Positions 38,519-48,628 of a stretch of 64,000 nucleotides of DNA are shown in pieces. The stretch covers positions 33,137,001-33,201,000 of the forward strand of contig NC_068564.1 in the NCBI RefSeq assembly GCF_022201045.2, read 5' to 3'. This stretch comes from Citrus sinensis (taxonomy: Eukaryota; Streptophyta; Magnoliopsida; Sapindales; Rutaceae). The notes under the pieces were generated by a model. That model made no database searches, was not told the origin of the DNA, and worked only from the letters and a program-made list of their open reading frames with translations. Each line of letters opens with the position of its first letter. Within the stretch, counting starts at the first letter, position 1. A program made the position numbers and the translations under genes.

Positions 38519-39130
38519 CAGCCCTTAATACACAAAAATAAATAAGTAAATAATAAAGAGAGACACGGACAAGAATTTAAGAGTAGGTTAGCTTCACACA
38601 TACCTTGAGCGTGACTTGTGACTCATCCGGTGTTTCGATTGTAATCTCGGTTACGGTTGGCAAAACTGCGTTATTACGAAACAACAAATTAGTTATATAT
38701 AAAAAGTTTACACAATTAAAATGCTTAAATATGTAGCTTGTTAAAGAACGATAAAGTTGAAGATAAGGTTCCGTTTGGTTGCCAAGAAAATAGACGAGAA
38801 TCGACAAGAAACTATAATGAAATGACTGTCATAAGCTACAAACACGTATATGGATTGACAAGATGAGGCTGTATTATTGGTTGCCAAGAAAATATGAAAT
38901 GACTCTTGACGTACGAGATGAAAACACGTATTATACAGACAAAATTGTTCGTATCTGGGTATATATATATACGAGTTGCAAGCTTTTTTTTTTTTCTCAA
39001 AATCCAATTTCTCAGCGACCAAACAGAAAAGTAATAATAAAACCATAAATGAACCGAGACCTTTCTCTTCCTTCTTCTTCTTCTCTCCCTTGGCTTTGTG
39101 TGGCTTTGCCTTGCCTGTTTTCGGAGCCAT
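28389..39130 (-). CDS. Clustered-mitochondria/TPR protein, TSS/REDUCED CHLOROPLAST COVERAGE 2 type
   Basis: Twenty-three exons join without a phase break to 1851 residues: 39061-39130, 38604-38665, 37844-37936, 37089-37161, 36628-36963, 36269-36333, 36042-36173, 35860-35901, 35223-35747, 34980-35137, 34209-34731, 33978-34040, 33792-33893, 32751-33068, 32566-32658, 32378-32479, 32181-32285, 31722-31855, 31405-31588, 30982-31113, 30784-30896, 30548-30626, 28389-30440. The N-terminus ([20 protein letters not shown]) is followed by a ubiquitin-like CLU_N region, the CLU domain (about 300-560), TPR repeats (about 890-1105, e.g. [20 protein letters not shown]) and a long disordered tail (1169-1851) with a PNG-rich repeat. 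Arabidopsis members are about 1800 residues and cytosolic/nuclear; REC proteins set the fraction of cell volume filled by chloroplasts, and TSS was found as a suppressor of STIMPY. Introns 1 and 3 hold transposon-like inverted repeats. REC2 versus REC3 is not proven. Confidence 0.93.
37440..37550. mobile_element. Fold-back MITE in intron 3 of the TSS/REC2-type gene
   Basis: Two arms of about 55 bp are nearly perfectly complementary around a centre near 37495: TTAAGTTATAATAATTG ... CATGTGAACCACATAAA on the left, and TTTATGTGGTTCACAT ... CAATTATTATAACTTAA on the right. The hairpin sits between two (AT)n runs (about 37418-37431 and 37560-37577), as expected for elements that insert into TA microsatellites. 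No coding capacity. Confidence 0.7.
38482..38516. repeat. (TA)n microsatellite in intron 2
   Basis: A long uninterrupted TA dinucleotide run within the second intron of the TSS/REC2-type gene. Confidence 0.85.
38770..39030. mobile_element. Possible MITE in intron 1 of the TSS/REC2-type gene
   Basis: The left end TTCCGTTTGGTTGCCAAGAAAA and the complement of the right end (TTCTGTTTGGTCGCTGAGAAA) match over about 20 bases with a few differences. Inside, GGTTGCCAAGAAAATA (38777 and 38879) and GAAATGACT (38819 and 38896) each occur twice, suggesting an internal duplication. No target duplication was settled. Confidence 0.4.
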
Positions 39131-40787
39131 TGTGCTTCCAAGTGTTGAATTGGTATTATAACTTTTCAGCTGCAGCAGGCTGAATCCAGTGACCTAGCTT
39201 CGATAAATACTATGACTACTTGAATTGAATTTATCGACCAAAATTATGTATCACCGAAACATTCTCTGTATGCAAAATTCTGACTCTCTTCAATTGGAAA
39301 AAAATAAAATAAAAAAAGTATAAACAATGTAAATGAATAATATATATATTAAGAAATTGCACCAGCAATAGCACGCAAGAACTAGAGGTGTCCGAGAGTG
39401 CTTTTACTTGGTGAAAATAACAAAGTAGGAGGTTAAATGAATTGAAGTGACGGTTACTTGCATATTAAAAGTGCTCAGATAAAAGGAAAAATAAGAAAGG
39501 AAGGAAGCTGGCTGGCTGGGGACACAAAAGTTGATGGTGTTTCAAGTAAAGAGGATGTGGGAGGAGGAGACAGCAGAGACAGATATAAGAGTGGATAGGA
39601 TAAGGTGAGATTTGAGAGTGGGAAGGGAAGAAGAGCCTTTTAATTTTTCTTGTACGCAAGAATACACAAAAATAATGTGAGGCTGGCGATTTCAGGCCTC
39701 TCATTTTTTTCTTCTTTCAATTCCTCAGTAACACCTCATCGTAATCTTGATTGACCCCAGCGCTCTTTTATTTGCCATCCAACTCGATTTGGAAGATCGT
39801 CATTGGAAAGAATGGAATGCCTTATTTGGACTCTTGTTTGATGGGTTATTGTCTTCTGTGACAAGGTCCAGAATATTTGAGTGGTTGTTAATAATTGTGA
39901 CTGCCATACCCGTAATCAGCGGCGAAATTAAGAGTTTTAATTTATTTAAAAAATCTTGGAAACGTACACTTCTTTTACTTTCGATTATCTTTGGGTTGTG
40001 TTAATAATACCCTTACAAAGTTAGGATCTAAAATTTTCTGTATTAATATTTTATAACGTATTATGAAATTAGACTTGTTTGAATTATTTTTATCCTACGT
40101 GTGCAATTCTATTATTTTCATATCAGCTATGTTCTTGTGAGATGTATCTAGAACTTGTTTTCTTGAGTGCTTCTCTTTTTTATCATCTTTGATACGACTG
40201 AAAATGAAAATGCACCTACTGTGTCTATTGATATAGCCAAAAAAATTTCCTTCAGTTTTTTTTCTACTTTGTTTTACAGGTAAAAAAAAAAAAAAAAAGA
40301 GGTTTAGTATATGAATTGAATGCCTTATATATATGGAATGTAACTCTGGTAGCCGAAAAAGTTTTTGCAATATTGCAGCTTTTGGTGTTGAGGAGCGTAT
40401 TCTTGAGATTGATTCTTTCTTTTAACCCTTTTTCTGCCTACTTCTCAAGTCTAACATTTTAGGGTGGCTTTGAATCAAAATTGATAGAACCATCTTCTAA
40501 GTTGAGAAGCACTTTTGGACCGGTGCTTTTATTTTTTCTGCTTCTAGCTGAATTTTTGTTAAGCTAGCAAACGTGAGGTCACAATTTGATTGTCAGTACA
40601 TTATCCAACTGAGCGTTGGTCCACTTGTTTAAGCATTCCATTACAGAACAGAAGCCAATATTAATATTATTCTTCGTACATTTTACTGTTCAATTCATCT
40701 TCTAGACTGCTAAATCATATATCAATCCAATCACAAAATAATATTAAATCAAAAAAAAAAAAGAAAAATCCCAGTTGAGAAATATGC
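39131..40787. other. Upstream region of the TSS/REC2-type gene
   Basis: No gene is supported. The first few hundred bases upstream of 39130 should hold the 5' UTR and promoter of the TSS/REC2-type gene. The part next to 40788 should hold the 3' end of the small plastid protein gene. Confidence 0.45.
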
Positions 40788-41256
40788 TCAAGCCTGTGAC
40801 TCCTCGTAAAAAGAAAATATAAAGAAGATACAGAGAGGAACAACTCCAAAAGCTGCAACTTTTAGCAAGGCTTCAGTTTCTTCTGAAATCACTCCAATTC
40901 TTGACCAATCTCCACTGTACCTACACGTCATCAAATTCTTCAAACTTAAAACAATGATCTATCAATGACATAAGATGAAGAAAAAAGAAAGAAAAAGAAG
41001 AAAGATTATTTACGTACCCGGCATCAAAGAATCCTAATCCAAGAACTGCAACAGCAGCTCTGGAGAGAATTAAATTTGAAACCTTGATTGGAAATATTGG
41101 TTTCTCGTTCTGCTGTTGGGCGCTTGAAGTTTCAGGGAGGTCTTTCTTTTTGGCTAATGTGATGAAGGATTTGCAATTGCTGCCAACAGCATGCTTCTTT
41201 ACGGGAAGATAAGGAGTTAAGTTTCTGAAGGAAAAGCACTTTTCCGTGACCAGCAT
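40788..41256 (-). CDS. Small predicted plastid membrane protein of unknown function
   Basis: Two exons (41018-41256 and 40788-40920) join in phase to 123 residues. The N-terminus is basic and Ser/Thr-rich without acidic residues beyond position 5, like a chloroplast transit peptide. Two hydrophobic stretches follow, about 60-80 (LILSRAAVAVLGLGFFDAGY) and about 97-117 (LLKVAAFGVVPLCIFFIFSF), separated by a conserved-looking SGDWSRIGVISEETE segment. The exon junction was chosen because it rebuilds DAGYSGDWSRIG; a nearby alternative donor gives a different join. I recall plant proteins with this DAGYSGDWSRIG motif annotated as a domain of unknown function (DUF7887-like), but not a function. A young Mutator-like element begins 174 bp upstream of the start codon. 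Confidence 0.75.
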
Positions 41257-41419
41257 TTCTCAAGGGCTGTTATCTTATCCGTTCATTCATCCTATGATGC
41301 ACAATAGACCCGATATGTTAACTGACTTCCTCATATCAGGAGGGTACAATGGTAATTTTCTCTTTTTAGTACATATTAATTAATGGAGAACTTCTTGTGA
41401 AGAGGCCAGGCAGGGTGGT

Positions 41420-41429
41420 ATGTGGGATT
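41420..41429. repeat. Target-site duplication, left copy
   Basis: ATGTGGGATT, repeated exactly at 43470-43479 on the other side of the Mutator-like element. Confidence 0.85.
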
Positions 41430-41657
41430 GGGTAATTTTTAAAAACCTCCCCTGAGGTTCGAGGCTGTTGCAAGTAGATGGCCAAAATCGTTTTATTTGT
41501 AAAAGACCCCCTACGTTTTTGTTCCGTTTGGTTGCCGTTTGGCTAGTTAGGGGCGTTATTGACATTTTGCAAAACACAGAGGAAGTCGTCCGACGGACTC
41601 GCTGCAATCGTTGACCATTTTCAAGTAGCGGATAAAAGTAATATCCGCATCTTCTTC
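41430..41657. repeat. Left terminal inverted repeat of the Pack-MULE
   Basis: Begins GGGTAATTTTTAAAAACC and ends ATCCGCATCTTCTTC. It is complementary to 43242-43469 with four mismatches in 228 bp. Confidence 0.88.
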
Positions 41658-42814
41658 AACTGGTATTGCGCGTGCAACATAAAGAACCAACACCAACTAC
41701 TGATTTGTTAATTGGGCATGCAACTGAGATTATTTTTAAAACAATAATTAGAAGATATTGGCAGTTCCAAGTATCTTCCAAGGAAATTGCAAAGTTACAA
41801 TAAATGAAAAAAGTTTTTGATGGGTGGGTTATAGGGGAAACAAAAAAAATTATAAGCATCTTTTGGGTTTGAAAATTCTGGACGGTTTTTGTACAAATGA
41901 AAATTATTTGAACTGCATGCAACTTCCAGGAATCTTCGTGCAATATTGCAGCAACTGTAAGTTATTATCGTGACAATGAATTTGAGAAATGAGAATCACA
42001 GGTAAACTTTAGTTTTCTCCGCGGAATAATTAAAAAAGTAAACGTCTGTAATGACAATCAATCCGTCATTCTCATATCATTTATATCATTTATGGAAAAA
42101 ACTTCCCTTAGGCGTAAAAATTCCGTTACTTATAACATGTTTAAATGCCGTAAATAAAATTCCATTAATGAATGACGATTTCATATTTATTGTGGTTGCA
42201 AAAGTAGCAGTAAAGATTATTTGATTTTTCACACTTCACGGTCATAGTTAGAGTTATACTATTATTCTGTGCAAAACTTGTTCATAGTTTAATCGAACAT
42301 TCATTCTTTCCTTTGAATTAATTATGCAAACTAACGAGTCATATTTAAAAAAGGAAAAACTTAAAAATGAAACTGAGGGCATCTGGCCGAGTTCGAAAAT
42401 AATACAGAGCTCGCTAGGATTAATTATTAATATTCTCGGAAAAAAAGAAAACTATTATTGTGTAGAAATTCTACTCGGGAATCATGATTGTAGTTCATTC
42501 TTGTATTCATGTTAGATAACATGGTACAAAGAGAAGTTGCTGAAATTGGCTGTCAGTTTTTTTGTTGATTTTGATGCCTTATTGTTGAAGTTTTAATAAA
42601 TTTGTGTTTTCTATTCATTATGGTTGAATTTAAACAATCTTCCTTGCACTCTAGAGGAATCCCATTATAATGAATAAAGTTGAAAACTGCTCTTATGTTC
42701 TTGGCACTTCTTTGAAATTTAGTTGTAATTCGCAACTCATTGTTGAAAAAAAAAACCAAATCGGAATTCCCTTGGTACCAGGTACCAGTAGTTGGTGTTG
42801 GTTCCGATAGACCC

Positions 42815-43058
42815 AAATCGGAATTCCCTTGGTCTCCGGCAAGAAGAAGTAGATGAAGAATGACATCACCAGCACGAAGAACGCGAAGAAAAGGAACAAG
42901 CCAAACTTGAGGTGGCACAGCATGTTCAAGAACACTTGCGCAACCAAGAATGTGAACAACATGTTGACAGAAACATTCACACTCTGTGCCGCTGATCTTA
43001 TTTCGAGAGGGAAGATTTCACTAGGCACCAACCATCCAAGACCAGGCAAATCCATGTT
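42815..43058 (-). pseudogene. Captured sugar-transporter (STP/hexose carrier) C-terminal fragment
   Basis: The minus-strand translation contains [18 protein letters not shown], then [35 protein letters not shown] and [11 protein letters not shown]. These are the signature helices 10-12 and the PETKG motif of plant STP monosaccharide/proton symporters. The start of the fragment reads GFAWSW in a different frame, with a short deletion before GWLVPSE, so the captured copy is damaged at its edge. It lacks helices 1-9 and cannot be a transporter. Just downstream the sequence for ETKGIPI plus the following residue is duplicated (near 42757-42776 and 42812-42831), an internal rearrangement. It lies inside the Pack-MULE. 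Confidence 0.8.
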
Positions 43059-43059
43059 G

Positions 43060-43215
43060 CGGCTGATCTCCACAGCACCAAACGCTGTCTCGTAGAACTG
43101 AACAGAGCCAGTAGCCTTCTATGCTTCCACAAGCAACTGCGGCTTCATCCCCATGAAGTTGGTCGAGGTAGCAGGAGCAACCATTTTCACTAGTGTAGTT
43201 CAGAACACCAGCCAT
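43060..43215 (-). pseudogene. Captured VOC/glyoxalase-fold protein N-terminal fragment
   Basis: On the minus strand an ATG at 43215 opens MAGVLNYTSENG. After a one-base frame change the sequence continues APATSTNFMGMKPQLLVEA, a stop, then [20 protein letters not shown]. The combination KPQLLVEAPKA..AVQFY.TAFGAVE is how I recall the N-terminus of the plant VOC-domain family represented by Arabidopsis At5g48480. It is followed without a gap by the sugar-transporter fragment, and the frame of the [11 protein letters not shown]-like part runs straight into the transporter frame. The fragment is therefore a broken, truncated copy inside the Pack-MULE. Confidence 0.6.
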
Positions 43216-43241
43216 TGAGAGTTTGGGGGTCTAGACAAAGG

Positions 43242-43469
43242 GAAGAAGATGCGGATATTACTTTTATCCGCTACTTGAAAATGGTCAACGATTGCAGCGA
43301 GTCCGTCGGACCACTTCCTCTGTGTTTTGCAAAATGTCAATAACGCCCCTAACTAGCCAAACGGCAACCAAACGGAACAAAAACGTAGGGGGTCTTTTAC
43401 AAATAAAATGATTTTGGCCATCTTCTTGCAACAGTCTCGAACCTCAGGGGAGGTTTTTAAAAATTACCC
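43242..43469. repeat. Right terminal inverted repeat of the Pack-MULE
   Basis: The inverted partner of 41430-41657, with four differences over 228 bp. Confidence 0.88.
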
Positions 43470-43479
43470 ATGTGGGATT
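43470..43479. repeat. Target-site duplication, right copy
   Basis: ATGTGGGATT, identical to 41420-41429. Confidence 0.85.
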
Positions 43480-43629
43480 TTAAGCGACGGCCTTTTAGTT
43501 TGCTCAGAGGCAAATTCGTATCTATTTGCACAAAAGAATCTGCAGTACAAATTCAAATGTTGCTCAGGGGACCAAGAATCTAATGATCACTTCTTTCTTT
43601 TTTTATTAATAATTTATATTTGAATTTAT

Positions 43630-44030
43630 GTAACTGAATCAACAAACCGCTTGTTTCTTAAAAATCTCGTTACAATTTGCATTCTAATAATAAACGTAAA
43701 ATCTGTACTCCGGATGTAAATTTATGTAAAATTTTTGGCAACATCTTTAAAAAAAAAAAGGAGCTGCTGGCCAAGAATGGGTGGAATCCACCGAACTCTT
43801 GAGAAGCGCCATTCCAGGAGATTAATTGAGTTGGTTGTTTAAAGAAACAAACGGTTTATCTGTTCAGTTAAATGCCACAAAAGCCTGAGAAAACTTGCAT
43901 TCTAATAATACAATGCGAAGCTCACATCCGGAGTACAAGTTGTAATGAGTGTTCTAATAAAATTTACGTAAAATTTTACCTAACAAACCGCATGGCCACT
44001 GAATAAACGCCACAAAAGTTTCAAACGCTA
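43630..44030. repeat. Nested direct and inverted repeats
   Basis: TTGCATTCTAATAATA occurs twice (near 43676 and 43896), as do AACAAACCGC and GCCACAAAAG. ACTCCGGATGT (near 43708) occurs again in inverted form as ACATCCGGAGT (near 43926). The pattern suggests a duplicated or rearranged element. No open frame. Confidence 0.5.
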
Positions 44031-44049
44031 GCTTTCCATTGCATGTAGA

Positions 44050-44304
44050 TCTCGTTTGGGATTGAGATACTGTAATTTTTAAACTATAATAGTTGTGGAA
44101 AAAAAAAATTATCAAACAAAAATTAATAATATTTAATAAATAAAAATTTTAACAAAATTATTAAAAATATAATAAATTTTTTATTATACAAGTAAAAAAT
44201 TATATCAATAAAGCTTACAAGCTACAACCGTTAATGTTTACCAAACATTTTAGTGTTGTACCTTTTAAAATACAGCTACCCAATCTCAATCCCAAATACA
44301 CTCG
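44050..44304. mobile_element. MITE-like element, about 255 bp
   Basis: CGTTTGGGATTGAGATACTGTA at the left is mirrored by GTAGC..CAATCTCAATCCCAAATAC at the right, with 14 contiguous complementary bases and looser pairing around them. The AT-rich interior is non-coding. The target duplication is unclear, so the superfamily is not assigned. Confidence 0.55.
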
Positions 44305-44390
44305 TAGTCTTGTAAATTAACAGTGCTTGCTCTGTTTTCTTAGCCTAAGATTGCTTAAATAATTGCTCTTGCTTTGTTAATTTTTTGACA

Positions 44391-45170
44391 GTCTACACCG
44401 TTGAATTCCCTGAATGACTCAATAATTACTGGAATAAAATCTGTTGATAGCAAGTACTTCCATATTAGAATTTTCGGTTGCCACCATTTGAAGCTGAGAA
44501 ACTTTAGAATCACAGCACACGATCAAGGATAGTCCCAATACAGATGGAATTCGCATTGGAAGGTCAAATGGTGTGAAAATAATACACTCAGTGATAGCCA
44601 CCGGGGATGACTGGGTCTCTCTTGGTCACGGCAGTAAAAACATTTTTAGTTTCTGATGTTTTCTGTGGACTGGGACACGGGATCAGTGTTGGTGGCCTTG
44701 GAAAATATCCAAAGGAGGAAGGTGTTGTTGGATTGACAGTGAGAAATTGCACTTCCACAGGTACCAAATGGCGTAAGAACTAAAACATGGCCTGATTCTC
44801 AAGCAGGCATCGCTTCCAATTTCACATTTTTGAAGACATTGTCATGACCAATGTGCAAAATCCCATTGTCTAATAAATGGAACATAAAGGTACACGAACA
44901 TCACTCATTTGTTGAGGCTAATTATTAAGAGTTCGTTTCTATCCGCTTTCATACTCAAGAGGTTCCTTCGAGAGTGAAGATTAATTAGCAACGTGGTGAA
45001 GTTCAGGAACCTCCGAGCACCTCTTCCTCCGGTGCTGCTGTTAAGTCTTGTGTGTAGCCAAAAGATTCCTTGCAACAATGTTGTGATTGTGGACATAAAT
45101 GTAATGTACAATGGCGTTACCAATGTTCCATTGTTTAAACCAATGCTTATTGGAAAACAAATCTCAGCCT
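44391..45170 (+). pseudogene. Decayed polygalacturonase (glycoside hydrolase family 28)
   Basis: Pieces of a polygalacturonase can be read in order on the plus strand: LNSLNDSIITGI.S.DSKYFHI, then SPNTDGIRIGRSNGVKII, then ATGDDWVSLGHGSKNI, then CGLGHGISVGGLGKYPKEEG, then VKFRNLRAP and CSQKIPCNNVVIVDINVMYNG. The catalytic motifs NTDG, GDD and GHG are recognisable, but the usual DDC reads DDW. The stretches are split by frame changes and stops, and the N-terminal half is missing. It belongs to the pollen/exo-polygalacturonase group. An acceptor-like cag precedes 44391, so exon structure is partly kept and this is a genomic, not a processed, copy. It is a dead relict and produces no enzyme. Confidence 0.8.
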
Positions 45171-45438
45171 CTTCCGTTCATGTCTTCGAACTATTCATCA
45201 TGTGTACACATTTTTCTAAAACAATTCTTGTATAACAACAACATTACAAGTACATATAATTGTGCGGGTGACTATAGTTTGTGTAAATGCCATCGATGCA
45301 TACTTTCCACTTAAACGAAATATTAATTGATAAAGTTCAGGGATATTAATGATATTTTACCTGATCACAAACTCCCTCTTAACCCGCGCGCTCTACTCTC
45401 TCATTCATCATCGCAAAACCCTTGAATCTACGCCATTA

Positions 45439-47817
45439 ATGGCGATAACTGGAGTCCGGACGCCCCCCCAAGTCCACAGGTTCCCACAATCGAAGTACAT
45501 CGACGCCGTCCGGTGGCTTCCGCCGCTCTCTCCGCTGTCCAAGCTCGCCGTTCTCGCTATCTACGACACCGACGCCGACAGCCCATCACTCGAAACCCAC
45601 TCAATCTCATTACCAGCTTCCCTGACCCCACATTCCCAATGGACCCCACCTACCCGAATCTCCTCTCTTTCCACCTCCCACCAATCCCTCGTCGCTGCGT
45701 CAACCCTCTCCGGTTCTCTCCACGTTCTATCCTCGGCAATGCAAGTGTTGCTTTCAGTTGATGAGAATAGTGGGTTCCACGTGGGGCCCATTTCGGGAGT
45801 AGATTTGACGGGGAGCGATTGTGTGAGTGTTGGGGAAGATGGAAGAGTGAATTTGGTGAGTGTTATTGGCGGCGGTGAATTTAAGAGGGTTTATGATGGG
45901 AATGGACTGGTGGGTTTTAATTGTGTGAAGTGGGCGTCTCCGACTGAATTTGTTACCGGTGGCTTTGGCTATGGACTTCAGTGGTGGGATCTCAGGCGAG
46001 CAGGCAGCGGGGGCCCGGTTTTGCAATTCAAGGGGAATTTTGGGTGAGTAGTGATCTTTATGTGATCGTAAATTCTTATACATTGCTGTGGAATGGAATC
46101 ATTGTTGTGTAGTGGAATTGTGGTTAGTGATTAGCTACTAAAGTAAAACCTGAATATTCAATGGCTTGTAAGTTTATTGTAGAAATTTGAGTAGTCTGTC
46201 ATGCATGATTGCATCGATAGCTGAATGTTAGGTTACACGTACATTGGAGTAGAAATGCTTTCTTGACCTGTGCTTGGCGATTACTGTTTGCAACTTAAAA
46301 TATGTTCTGTGGTTCTCATTATTTATTGTGGATAATGAACTGCTTGGGGTTGTATCTTTGCAGGTCTCAAGGAAAAGCCTCTGGAATGATACATTCTGTT
46401 GATATTCATCCATCACGAAAGCATACTTGTCTGGTAAGATGCTGCACGCTTCTTTAAATTCTAATATCTGAGAAGTTGGGTACACATCTAGTTGGTGTTA
46501 TTGAAGCTTTTGACTTGGTTTCCTCCCTGTTTTGCTCATGTTATACCTTTATGACTTGGCATTTCAGTAGTTAGAATTTTGCTGCTAGTGTGCCTTTCTA
46601 TTTCTGTTCTTACTTCTTAGCTTCTATATTGTTTAGTAAGCATCTGAGTGAAGTCAATAATGAAAAATGAGATATGCGGCATATGCCTTTTGGTCAACTA
46701 TAGCCCTCTACCTTCATTCAAAAGCATTTGATGGCAGTTTTTTTCCTTAGTGCTTAGCTCTACTATGGCTGTGTTAGATTTAAACTAGTAATGTTTGTGG
46801 ACTTGGTGTAACTCTGCTGTGTTTGGCTATTGGCTTCATGGTGAAGTAATAAATTATTGACTTTCTTATGTGACAGAACAATGGTTAAAGCTTGTGCCAT
46901 ATTGTATTAATTTAATTGTGAAATGAGGCTTGAATGATAACTTGATCTTCCTGATTGTAATCATAATTATTCATACAATTTATTTATTTATTTTTGAAAC
47001 CATTCTGTGCAAAGCTTAATGGCTTGTGCTTTGGTGACACTGAAACTTTTATATAGATTATGAATCACTTTGCAGTCTATAAAACTTGGATTAGCTTTCT
47101 TATTGTGGCAAACCATGTGAGGTAACACTGTTTGCATGAATTTTAAGTTTAGTTCTAATTTTCTTCAACTCGTAGGCTGGAGGCTCTTCTGGTACGGTAT
47201 TTGCATGGGATCTTCGATGGCAGCAGCAATCAATTGTTCTTTCTGGTGTTGGAACAGGAGAGGCTGTAACTCATTCATTATCTGAGAGTGAGGTTTGGGA
47301 GGTTCAATATGACTGCCATACAAAGTCCTCAAACATTTCATCCTCACGAGTTTTACCTGCCATGTTCTGCTCAGAAGATGGGATCCTTGCTGTGGTTGAA
47401 CAAGGTATGAATTTCTTGCTTCAGTGATTGTAGATTGCCAACTATCACTCACTCCTTAGCTCTCATTCTTATATGGAAGTTATGCTTTTCGCGTTTCATT
47501 ATTAGAAAGTGTTAATGATCTGTAGAGAACAAGGAATACTACAGAGATTTATATTTTATACAGTGACTGATCATGTATGAATGTTCAACTACATAGGCGA
47601 AGAACCCTTCGAACTTCTGGCTGAACCATGTGCAATCAACAGCTTTGACATCGACCCACAGAACCCCTCGGTAAGTAATGAGTAGGAACCATATCAGACT
47701 TGGCGTTGCATTATGGGAATCTAATAAATGAACATTTTGATGGGTATGCGTATTGTCATGCAGGATGTCATATGTAGTTTGGAGTGGGAATCAATAGCAA
47801 TCGTGTCAAGACCATGA
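45439..47817 (+). CDS. NUP43: Nucleoporin NUP43 (WD40 repeat)
   Basis: Five exons (45439-46043, 46364-46433, 47176-47404, 47597-47670, 47764-47817) join in phase to 343 residues. The product is a WD40-type beta-propeller of the Nup107-160 outer-ring complex of the nuclear pore. Recognisable parts are the N-terminal RFPQSKYIDAVRWLPP, WD-like blades at FVTGGFGYGLQWWDLR, IHSVDIHPSRKHTCLAGGSSGTVFAWDLR and VWEVQYD, and the C-terminal INSFDIDPQNPSDVICSLEWESIAIV. Length fits plant NUP43. The start at 45439 (MAITGVRTPPQVHRF) matches how I recall plant homologues starting; an in-frame ATG at 45349 would add 30 residues and is less likely. The GC-rich first exon contrasts with its AT-rich surroundings. 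The gene lies just right of the transposon-rich interval. Confidence 0.92.
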
Positions 47818-48628
47818 TCTGCAGAAGCTTGGAGTCCAAAAGGGTTTAAAGTTCAGCCAGAAATCTTGTTAATCTTTGTTTCTTCTAAACTGTTAGTTAA
47901 CAAGCAAAGAACTTCACCCACCACTTGGTACCGGTGCCATTGAAGTACTGCATCACAGTCACAGCTGCCGATGATGAATGGAGCAAGTTACTGCAAGTTA
48001 CTGCTATTTTCTTAAAAGAAAACAAAAATATGGTGTTAAACTGTTAATTACCCTTTTCAGAATGTATAATGAGAAGCAGTGTGATTAATGGACGATTAGC
48101 AGGATGACAAGGAAAGATTTTGTTTTGTGATCTTACAAATGTAAGAGCAAGCAATTGCCCTGATGGGTAAAATTGAATGAATCAGTTGTGTGCTTATAGT
48201 TGTTTAGACGATTTCTGACCTTTTGTGAAACTCCCAGCAGTTGTAATTAGCTTTTGAGTAAATCATTCCGCATGATACTGATAATACTCATATAGAAATT
48301 TGTCCTCCTTTTTCATTAAATAATTTGATTTATATATGTATATAAATAAAGGATGACGCAGTACTACGACTGTAATGGGTAATTTTAGGGACAAAAAATA
48401 AAATGAGAAGAAAAAAAAAATAGAAAACATTGCTGGCGCATTGCGTTTGATGAATGTGCAATGTCCTCAATCGTAAATTTCAGAAAAGATAGAGGCCTCC
48501 GTTTCTTTCTTCAATTGCTCTTTATCCACAAATCACCATTCATCAGTCGTTACTCCACGTAACACCAATTCATCTTCTTCTTCTTCTTCAATATCCTTGG
48601 CAGAAGATAAAACGAAACGAAAGAAAAC
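47818..48628. other. Intergenic between NUP43 and bL35c
   Basis: About 810 bp holding the NUP43 3' UTR and the bL35c promoter. Nothing else is recognised. Confidence 0.5.

Larger units (their letters stand above)
41430..43469. mobile_element. Pack-MULE: non-autonomous Mutator-like element carrying two host gene fragments
   Basis: The element is 2040 bp long, with inverted repeats of 228 bp (41430-41657 and 43242-43469) that I read as differing at only four positions, and a perfect 10-bp target duplication. Long terminal inverted repeats with a 9-10 bp duplication are diagnostic of Mutator-like elements. There is no transposase. The interior next to the right repeat carries, on the minus strand, a fragment resembling a VOC/glyoxalase-fold protein joined to the C-terminal helices of a sugar transporter. 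The rest of the interior (about 41.66-42.75 kb) is AT-rich and unrecognised. Near-identity of the repeats points to a recent insertion. This is the Pack-MULE pattern of captured, reshuffled gene pieces. Confidence 0.88.

Noticed and set aside
39465-40004. Open frames between the TSS/REC2-type gene and the small plastid protein gene
   Set aside because: Short, no start context, no recognisable domain. They fall in the expected upstream region.
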